In this document: positions 7,046 through 13,875 of the stretch, piece after piece
Layout of the letters: every line of letters begins with the position of its first letter
Numbering within the stretch: position 1 is the stretch's first letter
Origin: an uncultured Parolsenella sp.
GTDB lineage: Bacteria; Actinomycetota; Coriobacteriia; Coriobacteriales; Atopobiaceae
Assembly (NCBI GenBank): GCA_934668375.1
Contig: CAKUNF010000019.1
Span: forward strand, 1 to 22,143
DNA: 22,143 nt
Direction: 5' to 3'
Position numbers and translations under genes: made by a program
Notes under the pieces: generated by a model
Database searches by the model: none
Told to the model about the DNA's origin: nothing
The model's input: the letters and a program-made list of their open reading frames with translations, nothing else

Positions 7046-8215
7046 ATGGCTGTTAACCGCTTTGTCCTGAACAACATTTCCTATCACGGCGCCGGTGCCA
7101 TCAAGGAGATCCCCGGTGAGATTCAGCGCCGCGGCTACAAGAAGGCCTTCGTCTGCTCCGACCCCGACCTCGTGAAGTTCGGCGTCACCGCCAAGGTCAC
7201 CGACGAGCTCGACGCCGCCGGCATCCCCTGGACGCTCTACTCCGAGATCAAGCCCAACCCCACCATCCAGAACGTCAAGGACGGCGTCGAGGCCTACAAG
7301 GCGTCCGGCGCTGACATGATGGTCGCCATCGGCGGCGGCTCCTCCATGGACACCTGCAAGGGCATCGGCATCATCGTCGAGAACCCCGAGTTCGCCGACG
7401 TCCGCTCCCTCGAGGGCGTGGCCAACACCAAGAAGCACGCCACGTTCACCATCGCCGTCCCGACCACGGCCGGCACCGCCGCTGAGGTCACGATCAACTA
7501 CGTGATCACCGACCCCGAGAAGGTCCGCAAGTTCGTCTGCGTCGACACGAACGACATCCCCGACGTCGCCGTCGTCGACCCCGACATGATGGCCTCCATG
7601 CCCGCCGGCCTCACCGCCGCCACCGGCATGGACGCCCTGACGCACGCCATCGAGGGCTACACCACCAAGGGTGCCTGGGAGCTCTCCGACATGTTCCACT
7701 TCAAGGCCATCCAGCTCATCTCCAAGAACCTCCGCGACTCCGTGGCCGAGGCCAAGAGCGGCCAGCCCGGCAGCGGCCGCGAGGGCATGGCCCTGGGCCA
7801 GTACATCGCCGGCATGGGCTTCTCCAACGTGGGCCTGGGCATCGACCACGCCATGGCGCACACGCTGTCCGCGCACTATGACACCCCGCACGGCGTTGCC
7901 TGCGCCATGCTGCTCCCGATCGCCATGGAGTTCAACAAGCCCGTCGTTGCCAAGCGTCTCGCCGAGGTCGCCGTGGCCATGGGCGTTGACACCACGGGCA
8001 TGAGCGAGGACGAGGCTGCCGACGCCGCCATCGCCGCCGTCAAGCAGCTCTCCGCCGACGTCAACATCCCGCACGTCTGCGAGGCCATGAAGGCCGAGGA
8101 GATCGACCAGCTCGCCACCGACGCCATGGCCGACGCCTGCTTCCCCGGCAACCCGCGCGAGGCCAACCACGACGACGTCGTGGCCCTCTTCAAGAAGATC
8201 TGCCCGAGCGCCTAG
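7046..8215 (+). CDS. fucO: lactaldehyde reductase (iron-containing alcohol dehydrogenase)
   Basis: This 389-residue protein aligns along its whole length with E. coli FucO as I remember it, including long identical runs such as ENPEFADVRSLEG (NNPEFADVRSLEG in E. coli) and TAGTAAEVTINYVITD. The NAD-binding IGGGSS lies near 95-100. The four Fe2+ ligands are present: Asp196 and His200 in DALTHAIEGY, then His268 and His282 (the last in TPHG). It reduces L-lactaldehyde to L-1,2-propanediol during anaerobic fucose or rhamnose breakdown, or acts on similar short diols and aldehydes. GGAGG precedes the chosen ATG. Codons are strongly GC-ending (mostly C), often a sign of high expression. No fucose genes are in the window, so the physiological aldehyde is inferred. 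A strong terminator follows. Confidence 0.93.
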   Translation: MAVNRFVLNNISYHGAGAIKEIPGEIQRRGYKKAFVCSDPDLVKFGVTAKVTDELDAAGIPWTLYSEIKPNPTIQNVKDGVEAYKASGADMMVAIGGGSSMDTCKGIGIIVENPEFADVRSLEGVANTKKHATFTIAVPTTAGTAAEVTINYVITDPEKVRKFVCVDTNDIPDVAVVDPDMMASMPAGLTAATGMDALTHAIEGYTTKGAWELSDMFHFKAIQLISKNLRDSVAEAKSGQPGSGREGMALGQYIAGMGFSNVGLGIDHAMAHTLSAHYDTPHGVACAMLLPIAMEFNKPVVAKRLAEVAVAMGVDTTGMSEDEAADAAIAAVKQLSADVNIPHVCEAMKAEEIDQLATDAMADACFPGNPREANHDDVVALFKKICPSA

Positions 8216-8252
8216 GTTCGCGCGCGCACGCAGCATCTCGATTGAGACGCCA

Positions 8253-8287
8253 AGCCCCTCTCGCCCAGGCGGGAGGGGCTCTTTTTG
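8253..8287 (+). terminator. strong intrinsic terminator after fucO
   Basis: AGCCCCTCTCGCC pairs with GGCGGGAGGGGCT across a two-base loop (8253-8280), followed by CTTTTTG. It lies 38 bases past the fucO stop codon. This is the clearest intrinsic terminator in the window. Confidence 0.92.
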
Positions 8288-8321
8288 TACGGTTGCGTCA
8301 CGCTGTACGGTTGTGTCACGC
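8286..8321. repeat. tandem 18-bp duplication
   Basis: TGTACGGTTGCGTCACGC (8286-8303) is immediately followed by TGTACGGTTGTGTCACGC (8304-8321), with one difference in 18 bases. The first unit overlaps the end of the fucO terminator U-tract. No function is evident. Confidence 0.85.
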
Positions 8322-8325
8322 GAAC

Positions 8326-8466
8326 GCAAAGTCCGCTTCCTGGGACGTTTTTCCACCTCGCGTCTCGCAAACTCCGCCTCTCGGGATGATCTAGACCCGA
8401 TACAGGCGCAATTACATCCTCAGAGGCGGAGTTTGCCTTGCTTCATCCCCGGAGGCGGACTTTGTG
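8326..8466. repeat. nested inverted-repeat element with four related units
   Basis: Four copies of a roughly 20-bp unit (consensus CAAA[G/C]TCCGC[C/T]TC, then about GGGATG) sit in the gap between fucO and acpS. Two point right (from 8326 and 8367) and two point left (ending near 8436 and 8466). The inner pair forms a perfect 15-bp inverted repeat, GCAAACTCCGCCTCT (8367-8381) with AGAGGCGGAGTTTGC (8422-8436). The outer pair matches perfectly over 10 bp, CAAAGTCCGC (8327-8336) with GCGGACTTTG (8455-8464). The arrangement resembles a paired REP-like or MITE-like element, or clustered protein sites. Confidence 0.8.
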
Positions 8467-8509
8467 CCCGCGGCCATCGGCTACGATGAACGAGACGAGA
8501 GGAGAGCGC

Positions 8510-8905
8510 ATGGTGAGGGGCATCGGGATCGACATGGCGCGCATCAGCGAGTTCGCCCGCTATACGGACGGTCTGGCCGAGAAGGAAGAGCGCGAGCTCG
8601 ACGCGTTTCTCACGCGTGGCTTCACGACAGGCGAGCTCGCGCTTGCCCGCGGCAGACACAACCCGGCCGAGTTTCTCGCCGGGCGCTTTGCCGTGAAGGA
8701 GGCTGCGTTCAAGGCGCTTGCCCCGCTCGTGCCGGGTGGCTTTGACTTCCGCATCGTGGAGACGCTCATCCGCGAGGACGGCAGCCCCTACGTGAGCGTG
8801 GGGCCCGAGCTCGCCGCCGTTCTCGAGCAGACCGGCGCGCGCGAGCTGCTCGTCTCCATCACGAACGAGGGCGACTACGCCGTGGCCATGGTGCTTGCGC
8901 AGTAA
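8510..8905 (+). CDS. acpS: holo-[acyl-carrier-protein] synthase
   Basis: This 131-residue enzyme moves 4'-phosphopantetheine from CoA to the serine of acyl carrier proteins. Family motifs are clear: GIGIDMARI at the N-terminus with metal-binding Asp8, FTTGEL near 38-43, and the RFAVKEAAFKAL helix (59-70) with Glu64. The size is normal for group I PPTases. Among in-frame starts, the ATG at 8510 is best: AGGAGAG precedes it, and it puts the conserved strand at the N-terminus. It converges with the gldA-EIIB pair, leaving 30 bases between stops. It is the obvious candidate to activate the unusual ACP encoded at 16085-16327, although it surely also serves fatty-acid ACP. Confidence 0.93.
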   Translation: MVRGIGIDMARISEFARYTDGLAEKEERELDAFLTRGFTTGELALARGRHNPAEFLAGRFAVKEAAFKALAPLVPGGFDFRIVETLIREDGSPYVSVGPELAAVLEQTGARELLVSITNEGDYAVAMVLAQ

Positions 8906-8935
8906 CGCAGGCGGCCGCCGCGGCCCAACCAGGCG

Positions 8936-9226
8936 CTACTCGGCCTCGGCTGCCGCGAACGCGGCGAGGAGCTTCTCCTCCAGCTCGGGCACGGACATGA
9001 TGTTGTCGAGCGTAACCACGCGCGGCTTGTCGGCGAGAAACGCCGTGAGGTCGCTGCCCACGACGAACAGGTCCACCTTGTGCATGGAGATCTCGGAGAC
9101 CGAGACGTGGTCGACGCTCACGCCCTCGATGCCATGCTTCTTGAGCACGCTCTCCACGTTCATCTGCACGATGAACGAGCTTCCCACGCCGCCTCCGCAG
9201 CAGCACATGATGGACCGGATCCGCAT
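8936..9226 (-). CDS. orphan PTS EIIB subunit (ascorbate/UlaB-like)
   Basis: This 96-residue single-domain protein resembles UlaB/SgaB-type EIIB subunits: a short strand (IRSIM), then CCCGGGVGSSFIVQMNVE, in which Cys10 fits the phospho-cysteine of the C-G-x-G-x-G-S-S loop. The rest alternates strands and helices to LEEKLLAAF. In a complete system it would take phosphate from an EIIA and pass it to a sugar entering through EIIC. Neither partner is within the window. GGGAGG supports the ATG at 9226. It lies 72 bases downstream of gldA on the same strand, with a GC-rich hairpin in between. The run of three cysteines at 8-10 is unusual. It may serve a distant EIIC or have a regulatory role. Confidence 0.82.
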   Translation of the reverse strand: MRIRSIMCCCGGGVGSSFIVQMNVESVLKKHGIEGVSVDHVSVSEISMHKVDLFVVGSDLTAFLADKPRVVTLDNIMSVPELEEKLLAAFAAAEAE

Positions 9227-9245
9227 GGCGCCTCCCTACGAGAAA

Positions 9246-9275
9246 GGGCGCGCCAGCCCCGCGGCCAGCGCGCCC
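9246..9275 (-). terminator. intercistronic hairpin between gldA and the EIIB gene
   Basis: GGGCGCGC (9246-9253) pairs perfectly with GCGCGCCC (9268-9275). On the minus strand the stem is followed by TTTCT. It lies after the gldA stop and before the EIIB ribosome site, so it could act as a partial terminator that lowers EIIB expression, or protect the gldA mRNA end. Confidence 0.4.
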
Positions 9276-9298
9276 ATAAATGGCAAATCCCCGATGGC

Positions 9299-10393
9299 CT
9301 AGTCCAGATAGTAGTGGCCCAGGGCGTCTGCGCCGAGAATGGCGTCGGCGACCATCTCGGGCGTGACGTCGAACGGCATGTTGCCCATGGTGTCGTCCGG
9401 GGCGCACGCGGCCTTGGCCACGATCATGGCCTTCTCGCGCGTGACCTCCTCGACGCCGAGCTCGCCCAGGGTGACGGGCAGGCCCACCTCGATGCAGAAG
9501 CCGAGGACCTCCTCGAGCTGTTCGGTGGAGGCGTTGGCAAGGACGAGCTGGGCGAGCGTGCCGAAGGCGACCTTCTCGCCGTGATACATGCCGTGGCACT
9601 CGGGCAGCAGGGTGAGGCCGTTGTGGATGGCATGCGCGGCGGCAAGGCCCGAGCTCTCGAAGCCGATGCCGGACAGCAGCGTGTTGGCCTCGATGACGTG
9701 CTCGACGGCGGGCGTGAGGGCACCGGCCTCGAGCGCCACCTTGGCCTTGACGCCGTCCTCCATCAGCGTGTCATAGCACAGGCGGGCGAGCGAGAGGGCC
9801 GCGAGGCCGCCCTTGCCGCCGGCGCAGGTGGCACCGTCGGCGTCGTGCGTGGCCTGGGCCTCGAAGTAGGTGGCCAAGGCGTCGCCCATGCCGGAGACCG
9901 TGAGGCGCACGGGGCTCGCGGCGATGACGGTGGTGTCCATGAGGACGATGTTGGGGTTGGCCGGCAGGAACAGGTAGCGGTCGAACTGGCCATCGTCGGT
10001 GTAGAGGACGGACAGGGCGCTGCAGGGGGCGTCGGAGCTGGCGATGGTGGGGCAGATCACGACGGGGCAGCCCATGAAGTGGGCCGTGGCCTTGGCGGTG
10101 TCGAGCGTCTTGCCGCCGCCGATGCCCACGATGACGTCGCAGCCGTTGGCGCGGGCGACCTCGACGAGGCGGTTGACCTCGTTCTCGGAGCACTCGCCGT
10201 TGAAGTCCTCGTAGACGGGCGTGGCCTTGGCCTCGGCAAAGCCGGCCTCGACCTTGGCGCCCACGCGCTTGGCGCCGGAGGGCGTGTTGATGACGAGTGC
10301 CTTGGTGCCGAGCGGGTCAACGTAGCCGCCGAGCTTGGCGAGCTCGTCCGGACCCTGGATGTACTTGCTGGGGCTGTTGAAGATCTTGGACAT
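9299..10393 (-). CDS. gldA: glycerol dehydrogenase
   Basis: This 364-residue NAD+-dependent enzyme oxidises glycerol to dihydroxyacetone, or in reverse reduces small ketones and aldehydes. It matches E. coli GldA across its full length as I remember it. Shared features include SPxKYIQG at the start, the NAD site IGGGKTLDTAK near 91-101, TIASSDAPCSALSV near 116-129, and the Zn2+ ligands Asp171, His254 and His271, at the same numbers as in GldA. The ATG at 10393 has GGAGAAGGAG upstream; the longer open frame to 10474 adds a tail absent from the family. It heads a two-gene unit with an orphan EIIB. No dihydroxyacetone kinase is nearby, so the fate of the product is not visible here. Confidence 0.94.
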   Translation of the reverse strand: MSKIFNSPSKYIQGPDELAKLGGYVDPLGTKALVINTPSGAKRVGAKVEAGFAEAKATPVYEDFNGECSENEVNRLVEVARANGCDVIVGIGGGKTLDTAKATAHFMGCPVVICPTIASSDAPCSALSVLYTDDGQFDRYLFLPANPNIVLMDTTVIAASPVRLTVSGMGDALATYFEAQATHDADGATCAGGKGGLAALSLARLCYDTLMEDGVKAKVALEAGALTPAVEHVIEANTLLSGIGFESSGLAAAHAIHNGLTLLPECHGMYHGEKVAFGTLAQLVLANASTEQLEEVLGFCIEVGLPVTLGELGVEEVTREKAMIVAKAACAPDDTMGNMPFDVTPEMVADAILGADALGHYYLD

Positions 10394-10487
10394 GAACGCT
10401 CCTTCTCCTAAGCGATTCACAGACCCCTCAAGTTTAGTGCCGAGAGGGGCGTCGAGACGGTCAGCCCTCGGCAAGCGATTGTGGAAG

Positions 10488-10523
10488 CGGCGCGGCGAGG
10501 GTCCGTTGCCGCTCGCCGCGCCG
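10488..10523. other. perfect 12-bp hairpin in the gap upstream of gldA
   Basis: CGGCGCGGCGAG (10488-10499) pairs perfectly with CTCGCCGCGCCG (10512-10523) across a 12-base loop. The gap from 10394 to 10702 holds no gene. Besides this hairpin it contains a repeated GCCGCTCGCCGC, a CCCCTC/GAGGGG dyad (10424-10429, 10444-10449), and repeat copy A. No T-run follows the hairpin on either strand, so it is not a classic terminator. Confidence 0.5.
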
Positions 10524-10625
10524 TCCGAGCCGCTCGCCGCCGCCAGTCAACGCGGTTGACCAGCAGCGACGGGGCATTTGGAGAGGATGGCGCCGCTGGG
10601 GCGCCGTTTGCCGTACGCGCTCAGT

Positions 10626-10697
10626 TGCTGCGGTTGTCGCACAATTTGAGCATTTAGCGGACCGTATATGTGCGATAGGCGCAGCGTTTGTATCGGG
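10626..10697. repeat. dispersed palindromic repeat, copy A (72 bp)
   Basis: This 72-bp element aligns without gaps to copy B at 21748-21819, with about 62 identical positions. Ends and centre are self-complementary: TGCTGCG with CGCAGCG outside, TGTCGCACA with TGTGCGATA inside. Changes from copy B keep pairing as G-U wobbles if the plus strand is read as RNA. It begins six bases after the stop codon of the Gfo/Idh gene (10703). Confidence 0.85.
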
Positions 10698-10702
10698 CGA
10701 TC

Positions 10703-11767
10703 CTACGCCAGCGGCTCCGGCCGCTCGCAGGTGGAGTCGACGCTCTCCCAGCGGCCTGTCTCGCCGCTGCGAAGCATCGCCGTGAGCACGTCGAGCACGT
10801 GGCAGGCAAGCTCGCCGGACACGCGGGGTACCCGGCCCTCCTCGGCGGCATGGGCAAGGTCGCAGGCGCCGAGGCCGCGGCTCTCCTCGGCGTACTCGGG
10901 AAGCAGCATCGGGAGCTGCTCGACCGCATCGGGGAACTTGTCGTGCGCGAGCACCTGGACGGGCTCGCCGAAGAAGTTGGCGTCTCCCAGCATGAGGATG
11001 CTCGAGGTGCCGCAGAGCTTGAACGTGTGGAAGTCCCAGATGTTGGAGTCGCAGTTTGCCTGGTAGGTACCCACGACGCCGCTCCTCATGCGAATGAGGG
11101 CGTTCACGCGGCTCTCGTTGGGGTTCTCGATGGGCGCGTCACCCGGCTCGAGGCCGGGGTACTCGCGAATCGGGCTCTCCACGCAGGCAAACACCGAGTC
11201 CACGGGGCCGAGAAGCGACACGAGCGCCGTGATGTAGTAGACGCCGTAGTCGTACAGGATGCCCGCACCCTTCTGCTGAAGAAACGGAAAGCGCGGCAGG
11301 AAGAACTCGTTGGAGCGGTTGTGCGCGATGACGAACGATGTGGGCTCGCCGAGCGTGCCGTCGTCGACCGCGCGACGGGCCGTCTGGAGCGAAGCGCCCA
11401 AAAACGTGTCGGGTGCCGCACCGATGAGCAGGCCGCGGTCATGGGCAAGCTCGAGCAGCTCGCGGGCCTTCTCCGGATTGTCCGTGAGGGTCTTCTCGCA
11501 GTAGCAGTGCTTGCCGGACTCGAGCACGCGGCGGCAGAGCTCGTAGTGGACGCCCACGGGCACGAGCACGATGACGAGCTCGATGTCCTCGCGCGCGAGG
11601 AGCTCGTCCACCTCCATGGGGTCAAGTCCGTACTCCTGCGCCTTGGCGCGGCACTGCGGCATGTCGTTTGACGCGATGCCACGGATGTCCAGCTCGCCGA
11701 AGTTCTTCTTGATGCTCTCGATGTAGCGGCCGCTGATCATGCCAGAGCCGATGATGCCGATGTCCAT
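10703..11767 (-). CDS. Gfo/Idh/MocA-family oxidoreductase
   Basis: This 354-residue protein has the N-terminal Rossmann fold of the family, with GIIGSGMISGRY near residues 4-15 and the CEKTLTDN segment near 90-97 (the family's EKP lysine region, here Glu91-Lys92). The C-terminal substrate domain includes YDYGVYY, in the usual DxGxH/Y position. Members oxidise or reduce sugars, inositols and related alcohols with NAD(P). AGGAGCGAG supports the ATG at 11767. It is the last gene of the nine-gene cluster, nine bases after the metallo-hydrolase, so it is co-transcribed. It may process the alcohol or sugar part released from the cluster's substrate; that is inference. Repeat copy A follows its stop codon. 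Confidence 0.88.
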   Translation of the reverse strand: MDIGIIGSGMISGRYIESIKKNFGELDIRGIASNDMPQCRAKAQEYGLDPMEVDELLAREDIELVIVLVPVGVHYELCRRVLESGKHCYCEKTLTDNPEKARELLELAHDRGLLIGAAPDTFLGASLQTARRAVDDGTLGEPTSFVIAHNRSNEFFLPRFPFLQQKGAGILYDYGVYYITALVSLLGPVDSVFACVESPIREYPGLEPGDAPIENPNESRVNALIRMRSGVVGTYQANCDSNIWDFHTFKLCGTSSILMLGDANFFGEPVQVLAHDKFPDAVEQLPMLLPEYAEESRGLGACDLAHAAEEGRVPRVSGELACHVLDVLTAMLRSGETGRWESVDSTCERPEPLA

Positions 11768-11776
11768 TGCTCGCTC

Positions 11777-12616
11777 CTATCCGTTGTCTGTGTGAACGTG
11801 GGTGTGCCGCGGCGGCAGGTCCGGCGTGATGATGGCGCGGAAGTCCTCTGACTCCGCGTCCGTGCCCGCGTGGATGCGAAGCGACCCCCTGTACTGCGGA
11901 AGCGCCGCGTGCTGCCAGGGAAGGGGCCGCTCGGTCTCGAACGACTCCCCGCACGCGCGAAAGCCTGCGAGCGATTCGCGAGAGAAGCCGTTGCGATGGT
12001 GGCCCGTGTAGAACTGGTCGAAGGGCAGGTCCTCCATCTTGGAGATGGTCCGCAGCCACGCGTCCACGCCCAGGCACTCCTCGAAGAACAGGCACATGAT
12101 GGGCGTCACGGCGTCGCCCGAGAGCAGGATGCGCCGCTCGCGGACGAGATATCCCATGCCGCCCGGCGTGTGCCCGGGCAGCGCCACGGCCTCGACCGTG
12201 ACGCCGCCGAGGTCGAGGACGTCGCCCTCCCCCACCGGCTCGACGCATGGGACATGCCCGTCCCTCGGCCACCAGGGAAGCGCGGGGTCAACGACGCCCG
12301 CCTCGACGAGGCCGGCGTATCCCTGCCTGCCACGCGCGAGCTCCACGTCGAAGTGGCCCATGTCCTTCTCGCCCATGAGGACGCGGCCGAACTGGAAGGC
12401 GCCGCCCACGTGGTCGAAGTGGCGGTGCGTGAGCGCCACCTCGACGGGAACGTCGCACAGCCCCTCGACGACCGTCGCCAGGTTGCCGTAGCCAAACATC
12501 GTGTCCACGAGCAGCGCCCGGCGCTCGCCCACGACGAGGTAGGCGCGGTCATCCAGCACGTCGGCGAGTTGCCAGACGCCCCTGGCCACGCGGCGGGCGC
12601 GGATGAGCTCGCTCAC
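11777..12616 (-). CDS. metallo-beta-lactamase-fold hydrolase
   Basis: This 279-residue protein has the metal-binding signature THRHFDH (His64, His66, Asp68, His69), then GHTPGG with His149, LSGDAV with Asp168, and a later GHH (206-207). Together these form a complete two-metal site. The fold is shared by glyoxalase II, lactonases and thioesterases, so the bond cleaved could be a lactone, thioester or phosphodiester. The start is a GTG at 12616 that overlaps the stop codon of the upstream MFS gene in GTGA, a sign of translational coupling. In this cluster a thioesterase or lactonase role is plausible. The long C-terminal extension (about 210-279) may shape the substrate pocket. Confidence in the fold is high, in the reaction low. 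Confidence 0.88.
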   Translation of the reverse strand: MSELIRARRVARGVWQLADVLDDRAYLVVGERRALLVDTMFGYGNLATVVEGLCDVPVEVALTHRHFDHVGGAFQFGRVLMGEKDMGHFDVELARGRQGYAGLVEAGVVDPALPWWPRDGHVPCVEPVGEGDVLDLGGVTVEAVALPGHTPGGMGYLVRERRILLSGDAVTPIMCLFFEECLGVDAWLRTISKMEDLPFDQFYTGHHRNGFSRESLAGFRACGESFETERPLPWQHAALPQYRGSLRIHAGTDAESEDFRAIITPDLPPRHTHVHTDNG

Positions 12617-13875
12617 CTGGGCTCGCCCGCCCCGGACATGCGCGAGAAGACAAGCGACAGAGCGACGCCGAGAAGCGCCAACGCGCAGGCGACGCCGAAC
12701 GCCGCGGCATAGCCACCAGTGGCCTCGAGCAGTGCACCCATGACCTGGGGTCCGAAGAACCCGGCGGCCGCAAAGCCCACGAACATGATCCCGTAGTTGA
12801 CGCTGTTGTTGCGCGCGCCGAACTGCGCGGCCGTGAACCCCGGGTAGATGCCCATCACGGCGCCAAAGCACAGGCCCGTGAGGCACAGGCCCACGTAGAA
12901 CAGGGCAACGGAGCCACCGCAGGCGAGCAGCGCCGCCATCGCAGCCGCGAGCAGGACGAACGTTATGCGCAGCGACGCCACGGCGCCCAGGCGGTCCGAC
13001 ATGAAGCCCGCTGCCACGCGGCCCGCGCCGTTCGCCAGCGCCAGCACGGACACCGCGAGCGCCGCCGCGGAGGCGTCCATCCCCACCATGGCCTGCGCCA
13101 TGGGCGAGGCCGAGGACGTCACCATGAGACCCGAGAAGGCCCCGCACAAGAGCATGGAGATCATGACGTAGAACACGGGGCTCGCGAGCATCTGGCGCCA
13201 GTCCCTGTCGGCCACGGCGGGCGCGGCGCCACCTGCGGCCACGGAGCAGCCCTCGGGCACAAAGCCGTCCGGCACGGCCACGACCTGCGTGGAGGCGAGC
13301 ACGATGAGCGCGAGCATGGCAAGCCCCAGCACCTTGAACGAGGAAGCCACGCCGAGGCTCGCGGTGAGCGCGTTGGCGACGGGCGGCACGATGACGCTCG
13401 ACAAGCCGTAGGATGCCGTGGCGAGGCCGCCCGCGAGGCCCTTCTTGTCCGGGAAGAGCTTCACGGAGTTGGAGACCGTGACGCCGTACACCATGCCCAC
13501 GCCCAGGCCCACGCCCAGCCCGTAGGTGAGCATGAGCATCTCCTTGCTCGTGGCGAAGCCGGAGGCCACCATGCCCGCAGCGAACAGGCAGCCTCCCGCC
13601 AGCACCACGGCACGCGGCCCCAGACGGCGCGTCACCGCGCCGCCACCGATCATGGTGATGGGCCCCACGGCGTTTGCGATGGTGAAGACGATGGCAAGCC
13701 CCGTGACCGGCGCGCCCGCAAGCTCGCTCAGGCGCTCGGCCATGGGCGCGGCGAACACGCTCCAGGCGTAGAGCGAACCCACGCACAGGTTGATGAGGCA
13801 CGAGGCCGCGAGCACGAGCCAGCGTCTGCGTGTGAGCTCGGACACGGACGCCGTGGCGCGCGCGTCGCTAGTCAT
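12613..13875 (-). CDS. MFS transporter, OFA (oxalate:formate antiporter)-like
   Basis: This 420-residue, mostly hydrophobic protein has about 12 transmembrane helices split by a loop near the middle (around VPDGFVPEG). The first helix region RRWLVLAASCLINLCVGS and then YAWSVFA are typical of the OFA group, as is the VYGVTVSNSVKLFPDKKG segment. OFA carriers exchange carboxylates, as OxlT swaps oxalate for formate. The ATG at 13875 overlaps the kinase stop by eight bases, and its own stop overlaps the next start by four. This tight coupling to a carboxylate kinase suggests that it exports the acid product or exchanges it for substrate. The open frame runs on to 14181, but that part only shadows the kinase gene. 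Confidence 0.88.
   Translation of the reverse strand: MTSDARATASVSELTRRRWLVLAASCLINLCVGSLYAWSVFAAPMAERLSELAGAPVTGLAIVFTIANAVGPITMIGGGAVTRRLGPRAVVLAGGCLFAAGMVASGFATSKEMLMLTYGLGVGLGVGMVYGVTVSNSVKLFPDKKGLAGGLATASYGLSSVIVPPVANALTASLGVASSFKVLGLAMLALIVLASTQVVAVPDGFVPEGCSVAAGGAAPAVADRDWRQMLASPVFYVMISMLLCGAFSGLMVTSSASPMAQAMVGMDASAAALAVSVLALANGAGRVAAGFMSDRLGAVASLRITFVLLAAAMAALLACGGSVALFYVGLCLTGLCFGAVMGIYPGFTAAQFGARNNSVNYGIMFVGFAAAGFFGPQVMGALLEATGGYAAAFGVACALALLGVALSLVFSRMSGAGEPR

Noticed and set aside
6887..8356. 489-residue minus-strand frame opposite fucO
   Set aside because: It runs through the strong fucO terminator and repeats and has shadow composition with no domain.
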